From a virus, in IMG/VR virus record IMGVR_UViG_3300046171_000193, positions 87,682 through 151,681 of that record: DNA of 64,000 nucleotides. One strand, 5' to 3'. Numbering within the stretch: position 1 is the first letter of the stretch; the number at the start of each line of letters is the position of its first letter. Positions 9,067 through 16,981 of this stretch are shown piece by piece. The notes under the pieces are model-generated. The model was not told where the DNA came from. It saw only the letters and a program-made list of their open reading frames with translations, and did not search any database. Made by a program: the position numbers and the translations under genes.

Positions 9067-9706
9067 AAAACTTATAGAAACTAGTGAAAAAATGAGAGAG
9101 CTTTTAGAATCTCTTTCTACTACTAAACATATACACGATTTTCCGTGGCCTGCAACTACATATTATTCTCCTGACATTTGGCGCAGAGCAGACTTAGACA
9201 TTATTGATGCGCGAGAAGATCGAAAACTATGGATGATGCATTTGTGCGTCTATCCACATGTTAACGATCCTGCACCGATTTACGGTTTTGATATTATTGC
9301 TGGACCAAAGAAAGTAACCGGAGCCTTTCACGACTTTAGTCCTATTGATCCTGATAGTCATATATTATCACAGTTTAAAGAGAATGTACACAGTTTTATT
9401 CCATCAAAGAAAAGAGAATTGCCTGATTGGGCAAAGGCTATATTCAGCGGTTCCATGGTTTCAGCTGGTAACGTTAGAGACCCTGACGAATTACAGGAGT
9501 TATTGGATCTTGCTGTCAATAACTTAGAATACTTTGTAAATAATATAGGACTGAGTACTAAAACAAATTATACTCATAAACATAATTGGTATGCAATCAA
9601 TCAGAAGAAAAATCCACATACACCAAGAGTAATGGAAAATATGGGTGTGGCTCCTGATGTAGTTAGGAAATATATAGACGAATGTTTATTTCCTGAGATT
9701 ACTTAA
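9056..9706 (+). CDS. pcyX: Ferredoxin-dependent bilin reductase, PcyX/PcyA-like
   Basis: 216 residues. MMHLCVYP (His62) aligns with the ILHCVMFP strand of PcyA that carries active-site His88, and GAFHDFSP (Asp93) with its catalytic Asp105 region; PIYGFDII between them matches the PxFGxD core. The family reduces biliverdin to phycobilins using ferredoxin electrons. PcyX enzymes have been described from oceanic phage metagenomes next to heme oxygenase and make phycoerythrobilin; I assign PcyX by context (non-cyanophage, ho1 neighbour), not by a tree. PebS or PcyA are alternatives. It ends convergent with the next gene with an 8-bp overlap. Confidence 0.82.
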   Translation: MIFEKLIETSEKMRELLESLSTTKHIHDFPWPATTYYSPDIWRRADLDIIDAREDRKLWMMHLCVYPHVNDPAPIYGFDIIAGPKKVTGAFHDFSPIDPDSHILSQFKENVHSFIPSKKRELPDWAKAIFSGSMVSAGNVRDPDELQELLDLAVNNLEYFVNNIGLSTKTNYTHKHNWYAINQKKNPHTPRVMENMGVAPDVVRKYIDECLFPEIT

Positions 9707-10295
9707 GGGTCTTTTCAAACTCTGTAAGTGATTTAAATATTCGTGTTTTCTTTTTTATCTTTTGATTAGCAAAGCTATTAAGCTTCTTAATCGTTTCTTC
9801 TGTTGGATTAATTAATGCTGTTCGCGAACCAACCTTAAATGCAGCTTTAGCATCTGCAATAGTATAACCTACATACCATCCATTTTTAAAAACAATTCCC
9901 TGTTCTTGCACTGCTCTTTTAAACATTCCTGTACTTGGCTTTACAAAAGGATCTTGTTTTTCTATTCCAATAGAATAGTACATATAGTCAATAGTCATAA
10001 TACCAGCATCACCAAATACTTTCATAAGTCCTTGTAGCATAGATTCTGATTTTTGTTCAGTGGAACCAGCTTCATCCATAATTAATCCGACTTTATAACC
10101 TTTTAGTCTTAGATTTTTTATAGCTTCTAAAGCTCCTTCAATAGGTTCTAACGATGCTCCTTGTGTAATAACATCTTTCCGTTCAAATGCTATATTAGTT
10201 TTAGGAAATGTTTTAGGCCAAATCACCTGGTTATTTTTATTTTCTACCTGACCAGGATTATAATCAGGTATTTCCATTGCTTTTAAATCAACCAT
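9699..10295 (-). CDS. Degenerate HAD-superfamily protein, GmhB-like
   Basis: 198 residues. The order of elements resembles heptose-1,7-bisphosphatase GmhB: EPIEGALEAIKNLRLKGYKVGLI, then DPFVKPSTGMFKRA (motif III Lys) and GYTIADAKAAFKVG (motif IV region). The expected N-terminal DxDGT nucleophile motif is missing, motif II TNQ reads MDE, and the GD of motif IV is GY. If related to GmhB it may have lost activity or changed substrate. It is the last gene of a five-gene minus-strand operon and overlaps the upstream carbamoyltransferase-like gene by 8 bp. Confidence 0.6.
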   Translation of the reverse strand: MVDLKAMEIPDYNPGQVENKNNQVIWPKTFPKTNIAFERKDVITQGASLEPIEGALEAIKNLRLKGYKVGLIMDEAGSTEQKSESMLQGLMKVFGDAGIMTIDYMYYSIGIEKQDPFVKPSTGMFKRAVQEQGIVFKNGWYVGYTIADAKAAFKVGSRTALINPTEETIKKLNSFANQKIKKKTRIFKSLTEFEKTLK

Positions 10296-11175
10296 TATTT
10301 AAATACGCTAATACTGCGCCCTCCGCTGAACCTGTATCACTTGGATTTGGCGGAATGTATAAGTCATCCCAGGTTTTACCAACAAGCTTTGGCATTGATT
10401 TATTAAATGCCACTCCGCCACTTATTACTAAATTTTTACTAGTTGTAATTTTTCTTGCATATCTTAATATGTAAGTTATACACTGTTCAAATATTCCTCT
10501 TGTTGCACTTGCTATCTCTTTATTGCCTTTACCCCACCACATTCCTCGTGCGCCACGATGAAAGTTCATTTTAAATTTAGGCATAGGTTCCCATTTTTTT
10601 ATTATATCTATTTCAATATGGGTTCTTAATAGAGAAAATGGTGTAAAAGAGTGTGACATCTCTTCAAACTTTGCTTCATCCTTTTGTGGCTTTAATCCTA
10701 CACGATCGGTCATAGCAGAATAAAATAATCCCAAGCTATGAGGATATTTTGATGACTTTAGCTTTTTAAGTTTACCGTTCTCTGCTTTCCATATCGTAGT
10801 ACAATCAAATTCTCCTATACTATCAAAGACAACTACTGTTGCATCTTCAAATCCGCTTTTATAAAAAGCGGCAGCATGAGACTCATGATGTCCAACATAA
10901 GTCCATTTACAGTCAATTTGTATATCACGTAAATAACGTTTAATATTATTTCTATGAAACGGTCTCTTTTGTCCGGCTAAAAATTGCCTAATAGCTTTAA
11001 GATACGGATTTTCATACCATACTACTAAATCAGGTTCGCCTTCTTGTTTAGCATCTCTAACTGCTTTAAGTGTATGCTTACGTCCTTTACCAGATATAAC
11101 TCTAATAAGTTCTTTATCTTTAAATATGGCAATTGCCCAGTCATGGCCATTCTTTGACATACCCCATATTATCAT
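10288..11175 (-). CDS. Carbamoyltransferase N-terminal (Kae1-like) domain protein
   Basis: 295 residues, about half a NodU protein. GMSKNGHDWAIAIF at the start, GHHESHAAAFYKSGFEDATVVVFD with the metal-binding histidines, VISGGVAFN, and PPNPSDTGSAEGA are ASKHA/NodU features. The C-terminal YrdC-like domain present at 4876-6708 is absent and no second ORF supplies it nearby. It may be a stand-alone family member or work with the full-length paralogue. It overlaps the upstream cupin gene by 4 bp (ATGA). Confidence 0.75.
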   Translation of the reverse strand: MIIWGMSKNGHDWAIAIFKDKELIRVISGKGRKHTLKAVRDAKQEGEPDLVVWYENPYLKAIRQFLAGQKRPFHRNNIKRYLRDIQIDCKWTYVGHHESHAAAFYKSGFEDATVVVFDSIGEFDCTTIWKAENGKLKKLKSSKYPHSLGLFYSAMTDRVGLKPQKDEAKFEEMSHSFTPFSLLRTHIEIDIIKKWEPMPKFKMNFHRGARGMWWGKGNKEIASATRGIFEQCITYILRYARKITTSKNLVISGGVAFNKSMPKLVGKTWDDLYIPPNPSDTGSAEGAVLAYLNNG

Positions 11176-11531
11176 TTTTGACTATTGCCTTTTGCAACTC
11201 TATAATTATCTTCTACGGAATCTGGAGTAGAAACTTCTATAATAGTTCCTTTTTGCACGCATATGAGTTGATGCGGTATCAAAGGTTTAATTCTTCTGCT
11301 ATCTCCAGCCGTTAATCTTTCTTTTTTTACAGTAGCGTCTAAAGTTTCTATTGTGAGTAAATCAAACACTCCTTCAAGAACAAACCATGATTCATCTTTT
11401 TCTGCATGGAAATGCATTGAAAATCTTGATCCTTCATTAAATGCTAATAATTTTCCACAATACTTATCATTAGTAGCAAAGATATTTTCATGGCCCCAAC
11501 CTTTTTCGACAAAGCCTTCAAGTTGTGTCAT
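11172..11531 (-). CDS. Cupin-fold sugar enzyme (phosphomannose isomerase type II-like)
   Basis: About 119 residues from the ATG at 11531, chosen over 11546 because AAAGGA lies 7 bp upstream of it. Cupin motif 1 is SMHFHAEKDESWFVLEG (HxH...E) and motif 2 is PLIPHQLICV. Small cupins of this type occur beside nucleotide-sugar genes as isomerases or epimerases; the GWGHE start resembles the cupin half of mannose-6-phosphate isomerases. Its start overlaps the HldE nucleotidyltransferase gene by 14 bp. Confidence 0.7.
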   Translation of the reverse strand: MTQLEGFVEKGWGHENIFATNDKYCGKLLAFNEGSRFSMHFHAEKDESWFVLEGVFDLLTIETLDATVKKERLTAGDSRRIKPLIPHQLICVQKGTIIEVSTPDSVEDNYRVAKGNSQK

Positions 11532-11916
11532 TGCGAATCCTTTCAATAAATTTAGTAGTAGAATACCCTATTGTATATGGTATAATTTTTATCCTAGCTA
11601 AATCGTTACCTATAACATTATCTGGAACATAATCACCACCTTTGGTAATTATGTCTGGTCTTATATATTTAATTAATTCATATGGGTTTGGCTCATCAAA
11701 AATATAAACACGATCAACAAAGCTTAAACATTCTAATGCAAACTTTCTGTCTTCTTCTTTATTTATTGGCCTATCTGAACCTTTTAGTTTACGTACACTA
11801 CTGTCTGAGTTGATACCGACAATAAGTCTTTCTCCCCAAAAGGCAGATTCTTTTAAATAATCTAAGTGACCTCGATGTAAAATGTCGAAGCATCCATTTG
11901 TAAATACTGTTTTCAT
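11518..11916 (-). CDS. hldE: Heptose 1-phosphate adenylyltransferase (HldE C-terminal domain)
   Basis: 132 residues. TNGCFDILHRGHLDYL (residues 6-21) is the HxGH nucleotidyltransferase signature with the wording of the RfaE/HldE C-terminal domain; GINSDSSVRKLKGSDRPIN follows in the usual place. It makes ADP-heptose from heptose 1-phosphate and ATP. Together with 7630-8499 it reconstitutes HldE. It starts exactly where the upstream oxygenase gene stops (TAATG). Confidence 0.88.
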   Translation of the reverse strand: MKTVFTNGCFDILHRGHLDYLKESAFWGERLIVGINSDSSVRKLKGSDRPINKEEDRKFALECLSFVDRVYIFDEPNPYELIKYIRPDIITKGGDYVPDNVIGNDLARIKIIPYTIGYSTTKFIERIRNDTT

Positions 11917-12497
11917 TAAAAATATATATTAGCTGATAAGCATTTCCTAATATTTTCGGTTTTATTTTTAAACACGCCGTGTTCTAACCAACTTGGAAAT
12001 AATAATAGCTTCCTTTCTTGTGGAGATATTCTTACCATATTTGGTAAATGCGATGTATTAGCTGCATACTTTTGTTGTCCAGGGTTAGAAAAATAGAAAT
12101 CTCCATCTTGCCCATTACTAGCAATGTAATAAGCTACCGATATGCTTGCTGAACCATGTGAATGCTGCTGAGCATAGTCACCCTTTTCATATTTTGTTAT
12201 CCAAGAAGTTCTTGAAAAGTCTCCAATATATCCTCCAATGTTTTTAGAATATTCTTGTATATGCTTTATAAGCTCATCATTAAATTCTGATAAGTCAAAT
12301 TGTGATATAACATCGGATTGAAAATTTGCAGTTCCGTCGGCGGATATATTCATTTTATGTGCTTCTGAAGAATGTTCAACCGGATAATCCCATTGAACAT
12401 TTTCTAATTTATCCATAGTTGTATTATGAACAGCTTCAGTAATTTCACCTTCATATACATTAATTGGAAAAATTTGTATTGTGTTTCCAGTTATCAT
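11916..12497 (-). CDS. Putative 2OG-Fe(II) oxygenase
   Basis: 193 residues from the ATG at 12497. IQIFPINVYEGEI at the N-terminus, SWITKYEKGDYAQQHSHG (iron-binding His), SVAYYIASN and LLLFPSWLEHGV (second His) match the phage-typical putative 2OG-Fe(II) oxygenase family. An upstream in-frame GTG at 12515 is rejected because the -10 element covers it. The ATG lies only 7 nt from the -10 box, so the transcript may be leaderless. First gene of the minus-strand sugar operon; target unknown. Confidence 0.72.
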   Translation of the reverse strand: MITGNTIQIFPINVYEGEITEAVHNTTMDKLENVQWDYPVEHSSEAHKMNISADGTANFQSDVISQFDLSEFNDELIKHIQEYSKNIGGYIGDFSRTSWITKYEKGDYAQQHSHGSASISVAYYIASNGQDGDFYFSNPGQQKYAANTSHLPNMVRISPQERKLLLFPSWLEHGVFKNKTENIRKCLSANIYF

Positions 12498-12503
12498 TGT
12501 TCT

Positions 12504-12532
12504 ATTATAACACACTTCCTAGTAATTGTAAA
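12504..12532 (-). promoter_or_regulatory. Sigma70-like phage promoter (TTTACA-17-TATAAT)
   Basis: On the minus strand TTTACA (12527-12532) is followed by a 17-bp spacer ending in GTGTGT and by TATAAT (12504-12509). It drives the five-gene sugar operon and lies 2 bp from a divergent late promoter. Confidence 0.8.
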
Positions 12533-12534
12533 CG

Positions 12535-12542
12535 TATAAATA
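12535..12542 (+). promoter_or_regulatory. T4-type late promoter of the neck genes
   Basis: Exact TATAAATA, 28 bp before gp13, with an AAAAGGA ribosome site between. Confidence 0.85.
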
Positions 12543-12569
12543 GATAAAAGTTTTTGAAAAGGAACGAAT

Positions 12570-13325
12570 ATGGCAGCACCAACATCAAGGCAAGGATTGA
12601 TCGACTATTGTCTTCGTAGACTCGGTGATCCTGTATTAGAGATCAATGTAGATGACGATCAACTTGAAGAGAGAGTTGATGATGCATTACAGATGTATCA
12701 AGAGTTTCACTCTGACGCTACGATTAAAACATACCTAAAGCATCAGGTTACACAAACTGATGTTGATAATGGTTATATTCCTATTTCTTCTAATATTATA
12801 TATGTATCTCGCTTATTACCGATCAATTCTTCATTCGGCTCTTCTCGTAACTTCTTTGATATAAAATATCAGTTGATGTTAAATGATATTGCTGATATGC
12901 AAAACTTTGCCGGTGACTTGGCTTACTATGAGCAATTGCAACAATATCTATCGTTATTAGATATGAAGCTAAATGGGCATCCGCAAGTAGAATTTGCTAG
13001 ACGACAAGATAGGCTTTATATACATGGTTCGTTTGCTGAAAAAGAAATAAAGGTAGGAGATTTTGTAGTTGCAGAGATATATCAAATAATAGATCCAGAT
13101 ACTCATACAAGTGTATATGATGATATGTGGTTAAAAGAATATTCTACTCAGCTAATAAAACAACAATGGGGCGCAAACCTAATTAAGTTCGAAGGAATGC
13201 AATTACCTGGAGGCGTTACACTAAACGGTAGACAGTTATACGACGATGCTTTACAAGAAATTGATAGGCTTCGCGAACGCATACGTTTAGAACATGAACT
13301 TCCACCTAACTTTTTTGTAGGTTAA
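12570..13325 (+). CDS. gp13: Neck protein gp13
   Basis: 251 residues. The N-terminus (TSRQGLIDYCLRRLGDP, LEINVDDDQLEERVDDALQ) is the conserved start of gp13 in marine T4-like phages. gp13 and gp14 form the head completion/neck complex that seals the packaged head and receives the tail. First gene of the gp13-14-15-16-17 late operon, with 1-bp gap to gp14. Confidence 0.92.
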   Translation: MAAPTSRQGLIDYCLRRLGDPVLEINVDDDQLEERVDDALQMYQEFHSDATIKTYLKHQVTQTDVDNGYIPISSNIIYVSRLLPINSSFGSSRNFFDIKYQLMLNDIADMQNFAGDLAYYEQLQQYLSLLDMKLNGHPQVEFARRQDRLYIHGSFAEKEIKVGDFVVAEIYQIIDPDTHTSVYDDMWLKEYSTQLIKQQWGANLIKFEGMQLPGGVTLNGRQLYDDALQEIDRLRERIRLEHELPPNFFVG

Positions 13326-13326
13326 C

Positions 13327-14199
13327 ATGGCACGAAATATTTATTTCTCAGATGCAATTAGATCTGAACAGAAGCTCTATGAAAATATAATCATAGAATC
13401 TCTAAAGATGTATGGACAAGATGTCTATTATCTACCGCGTACTGTTGTAAATGAGAATAGAATATTAGGCGAAGACGTATCGTCAAAATTTAGTAACTCT
13501 TATAAGATTGAGATGTACATTGAAAACACAGAAGGATTCGACGGTGAAGGAGACTTATTCACTAAGTTCGGAGTTGAGATACGGGATGAAGCTACTTTTA
13601 TCGTGTCTCGAAGACGTTGGAATACTACGGTTGGCAAAGTTGATAACCAAATAGAAGGTGAAAGACCGAGAGAAGGAGATCTCATATTCCTTCCACTTTC
13701 TAAATCAATGTTTGAAGTTATGCATGTAGAACACGAGCAACCATTTTATCAGTTAGCAAATCTACCTACATTTAAAATGCGTTGTCAACTATTTGAATAT
13801 TCTGGTGAAGATCTTGATACGGATCTTACCACCATAGATACTATAGAACAAACAAATGCATACGAATTTGATATGGTATTAAGCGGTGTGAGTGGAGATT
13901 TCCAAATAGGCGAGAGAGTAACACAAACTCTTGTTGATGGAACTGTATTAGGTGCAGAGGTTTCTGAATGGGTATCTAGTGCAAATTCGCTTTCAGTTAT
14001 TCATTTAGGCGGAAGTGACGGAAAATTCCATCTGCCAACTACCGGAAAACTTATTACTGGTCAAGAATCAAATGCAACTGGAACTGTATCATCGTTTACG
14101 GAAGATAATCAAATGCATGCCAATGAACAAAATGATGATTTTGAAGGTTTAGATTTTATTGACTTTAGTGAGACAAATCCATTTGGGGATCCTGGATAA
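13327..14199 (+). CDS. gp14: Neck protein gp14
   Basis: 290 residues. FSDAIRSEQKLYENIIIES, MYGQDVYYLPR and the following VIRDE-like core (EIRDEATFIVSRRRW) are conserved gp14 features. With gp13 it forms the head-tail connector. Its stop shares one base with the gp15 start (TAATG). Confidence 0.92.
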   Translation: MARNIYFSDAIRSEQKLYENIIIESLKMYGQDVYYLPRTVVNENRILGEDVSSKFSNSYKIEMYIENTEGFDGEGDLFTKFGVEIRDEATFIVSRRRWNTTVGKVDNQIEGERPREGDLIFLPLSKSMFEVMHVEHEQPFYQLANLPTFKMRCQLFEYSGEDLDTDLTTIDTIEQTNAYEFDMVLSGVSGDFQIGERVTQTLVDGTVLGAEVSEWVSSANSLSVIHLGGSDGKFHLPTTGKLITGQESNATGTVSSFTEDNQMHANEQNDDFEGLDFIDFSETNPFGDPG

Positions 14200-14984
14200 T
14201 GTTTGGAAATTATTTTTATCATCAAAGAATAAGAAAAGCAGTAGCTACTTTTGGTGCTATGTTTAACGACATATACGTTTTGCGTAAAGACGCTAGCGGT
14301 GGTATTATTAACACACAAAAAGTACCTTTATCTTACGGACCTAGGTCTAAGTTTCTCGATAGAATCAGAGAAGTACCTGATCTAGAAGAACGCAGAGTAG
14401 CGATAAAGCTTCCTCGTATGTCATTTGAGATTATGAATATTTCTTATGATCCTGCAAGACAGTTGCCAAAAGCTAACGTTACTGCACGTGCCCCCGTGGC
14501 CGGTACAGTTTTATCTCGTAGTAAGATAGAAGTTGGCGTTCCATATATGATTAGCTTTCAACTGAGCGTTTTTGCAAAAATGCAAGACGACGCTTTGCAG
14601 GTGGTTGAACAAGTTATACCATATTTTAATCCACAATATACTTTAAGCATTAAACCTTTTGACGATATTGATACTATAAAAGAAGACGTACCAATTATTT
14701 TGACTGGCGTTACAATGAATGATGACTATGAAGGTGAGGTTGCTTCACGTAGAACAATAGTATATACCATGGACTTTGATATGCATATTACGTTTCACGG
14801 ACCGGTTACATCTAGTGGTATTATACGTACAGCTATTACTGATATTCTCGATATTAATGCCGGGCTTAATGATTCAGACGTTCCATTAGAAAGAATAACA
14901 GTGACACCTAATCCAGGCAGTGCTAGCCCAGACAGTGACTTTGGATTTACAACAAATATATTAGGAATTGACAGTGCGTTATGA
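14199..14984 (+). CDS. gp15: Tail sheath stabiliser gp15
   Basis: 261 residues. MFGNYFYHQRIRKAVATFG, FNDIYVLR, KVPLSYGPRSKFL and RVAIKLPRMSFEI are diagnostic of gp15, which caps the tail tube and sheath at the head-proximal end. Overlaps gp16 by 4 bp. Confidence 0.92.
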   Translation: MFGNYFYHQRIRKAVATFGAMFNDIYVLRKDASGGIINTQKVPLSYGPRSKFLDRIREVPDLEERRVAIKLPRMSFEIMNISYDPARQLPKANVTARAPVAGTVLSRSKIEVGVPYMISFQLSVFAKMQDDALQVVEQVIPYFNPQYTLSIKPFDDIDTIKEDVPIILTGVTMNDDYEGEVASRRTIVYTMDFDMHITFHGPVTSSGIIRTAITDILDINAGLNDSDVPLERITVTPNPGSASPDSDFGFTTNILGIDSAL

Positions 14985-15319
14985 TGGATTCAAACACAGC
15001 TAATAATGACTTTGAGTATGCTCGACAGATATATCATGATCTGTTAGCAAAAGGATCTGAGTCAATGGAAGAGATGATGGAGGTTGCAAGAGCAACTGAA
15101 CATCCTCGTGCCTTTGAAGTTTTATCTAATATGATGAAAAACATATCAGATATTAATGGCAATCTTATGGATATGCATAAGAAGAAAAAAGACTTTGAAC
15201 AAAAAGAACAGAAAGCTTTGCCTCAAGGGCAGACTACAAATAATGTTTTTGTTGGATCTACTTCAGATTTACAACGTATGCTACAAGATGAAATGATTGA
15301 TGTTACTCCAAAAGAATGA
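14981..15319 (+). CDS. gp16: Small terminase subunit gp16
   Basis: 112 residues, shorter than T4 gp16 (164) but normal for marine relatives. The central ARATEHPRAFEVLSNMMKNISDINGNLMD helix is the oligomerising coiled-coil region. It recognises DNA and stimulates gp17 packaging. Overlaps the gp17 start by 20 bp. Confidence 0.88.
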   Translation: MMDSNTANNDFEYARQIYHDLLAKGSESMEEMMEVARATEHPRAFEVLSNMMKNISDINGNLMDMHKKKKDFEQKEQKALPQGQTTNNVFVGSTSDLQRMLQDEMIDVTPKE

Positions 15320-16901
15320 CACATACTTAGGTAATCCTAATATAAAACGAGACGGAATAGTTACTCAATGGACAAACGAAGAAGTTCTTGAGTATGCTCG
15401 TTGTATGAAAGATCCGTCACACTTCGCCACAACTTATTGTAAGATTATATCCCTTGATGAGGGATTAGTTCCTTTTGAATTATATGCTTACCAAGAAAAA
15501 ATGTTTAAAGCGTTTGATGCAAATCGCTTTAATATAGTATTAGCATGCCGACAGTCTGGTAAATCTATATCTTCAGTGGCATATCTATTATGGTACGCTT
15601 TATTTCATACAGAAAAAACTATTGCTGTTATGGCAAACAAAGGTGCTACAGCTCGCGAGATGCTGGGTCGTATTACTCTTATGCTAGAAAATTTACCTTT
15701 TTTCTTACAGCCCGGTTGTAAGGCTTTGAATAAGGGTTCAATCGAGTTTTCAAATAATTCCCGTATCGTTGCAGCGGCAACGTCAGGCTCCTCGATTCGA
15801 GGTATGTCTGTGTCGTTATTGTATTTAGACGAGTTTGCGTTTGTGGAAAATGCTGCTGAGTTTTATACGTCGACATATCCGGTTATCTCATCTGGTACAA
15901 ATACTAAAATCATTATTACATCTACTGCTAATGGTATTGGTAACGTATTTCATAAAATCTGGGAAGGTGCTGCGCAAGGAATAAATGAGTTTAAACCTTT
16001 TCGCGTTGACTGGTGGGACGTACCTGGACGTGACGAGAACTGGAAAAACCAGACAATAGCAAATACGTCTCAGCTACAATTTGACCAAGAGTTTGGAAAT
16101 ACATTTTTTGGTACCGGAGATACATTAGTTAACGCCGAAACATTACTAAAGCTTCGAGCAAAAAATCCTCTGCGCTATCTTGAAGGCGGTGACCTTAAGA
16201 TCTACGAAGAAACACAAAAAGATAACGAGTACGTTATGTTAGTTGACGTATCGAAAGGAAGAGGACAGGATTATTCTACATTTAATTTAATCGATATAAG
16301 CTCTAGACCTTTTAAACAGGTTGCCGTTTATCGCAACAATCTTATCTCTCCATTACTCTTCCCTAATATTATATATAAGTGGGCGAATTCCTATAACAAA
16401 GCATATGTCGTAATTGAGTCAAATGATCAAGGTTCTCTTGTGACAAATGGTCTCTATCATGATCTAGAATATGAGAATATGCATGTTGAGTCTGCCATTA
16501 AAGCAAATGCTCTTGGAATTGAAATGACTCGTAAAGTTAAAAGGCTTGGCTGCTCATCATTTAAAGATATAATAGAAAATAACAAACTAGACATATGCGA
16601 TGATGATACTATTTTAGAAATATCTACATTTGTAGCAAAAGGAGTATCATACGAAGCTTCTCCTGGAAATCATGACGATTTAGTGATGAATCTAGTAATG
16701 CTAGGTTATTTTATGTCAACACAATATTTTAGCGATATGACTGATATTAATCTAAAAGAAATAATGTTTAAACAAAAGATGAAAGAAATAGAAGATGATC
16801 TCCCTCCATTTGGATTTATTGATGATGGACTACCTGCTCACCCAACAGAAGAAGAAATTGAAGGAAGGCAGTGGGCTATAGAATATATGCCAGATATTTA
16901 A
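15300..16901 (+). CDS. gp17: Large terminase subunit gp17
   Basis: About 533 residues. Walker A ACRQSGKS (residues ~82-89), Walker B LLYLDEFAF, coupling motif TSTAN. The RNase H-like nuclease domain follows with Asp in MLVDVSKGRGQDYS, Glu in VVIESNDQG and Asp in NHDDLVMN. It packages DNA into proheads and cuts at headful. I take the ATG at 15300; a TTG sits one codon upstream. Confidence 0.95.
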   Translation: MLLQKNDTYLGNPNIKRDGIVTQWTNEEVLEYARCMKDPSHFATTYCKIISLDEGLVPFELYAYQEKMFKAFDANRFNIVLACRQSGKSISSVAYLLWYALFHTEKTIAVMANKGATAREMLGRITLMLENLPFFLQPGCKALNKGSIEFSNNSRIVAAATSGSSIRGMSVSLLYLDEFAFVENAAEFYTSTYPVISSGTNTKIIITSTANGIGNVFHKIWEGAAQGINEFKPFRVDWWDVPGRDENWKNQTIANTSQLQFDQEFGNTFFGTGDTLVNAETLLKLRAKNPLRYLEGGDLKIYEETQKDNEYVMLVDVSKGRGQDYSTFNLIDISSRPFKQVAVYRNNLISPLLFPNIIYKWANSYNKAYVVIESNDQGSLVTNGLYHDLEYENMHVESAIKANALGIEMTRKVKRLGCSSFKDIIENNKLDICDDDTILEISTFVAKGVSYEASPGNHDDLVMNLVMLGYFMSTQYFSDMTDINLKEIMFKQKMKEIEDDLPPFGFIDDGLPAHPTEEEIEGRQWAIEYMPDI

Positions 16902-16905
16902 ATAT

Positions 16906-16913
16906 TATAAATA
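16906..16913 (+). promoter_or_regulatory. T4-type late promoter of the tail sheath gene
   Basis: Exact TATAAATA just after the gp17 stop and 69 bp before gp18; GAGAGGA lies before the gp18 ATG. Confidence 0.85.
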
Positions 16914-16981
16914 AGACTGAGTGAAAAAGAATTCGTATTATGAACCCGCATATAATTTAAATTTTCGAGAGGACAGAAATT

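Noticed and set aside
8533-9706. Reading the bilin genes as proof of a cyanophage
   Set aside because: No photosystem, plastocyanin or phycobilisome gene is seen in 64 kb, and the tmRNA tag, pseudoazurin and DUF1127 pair point to a proteobacterial host.
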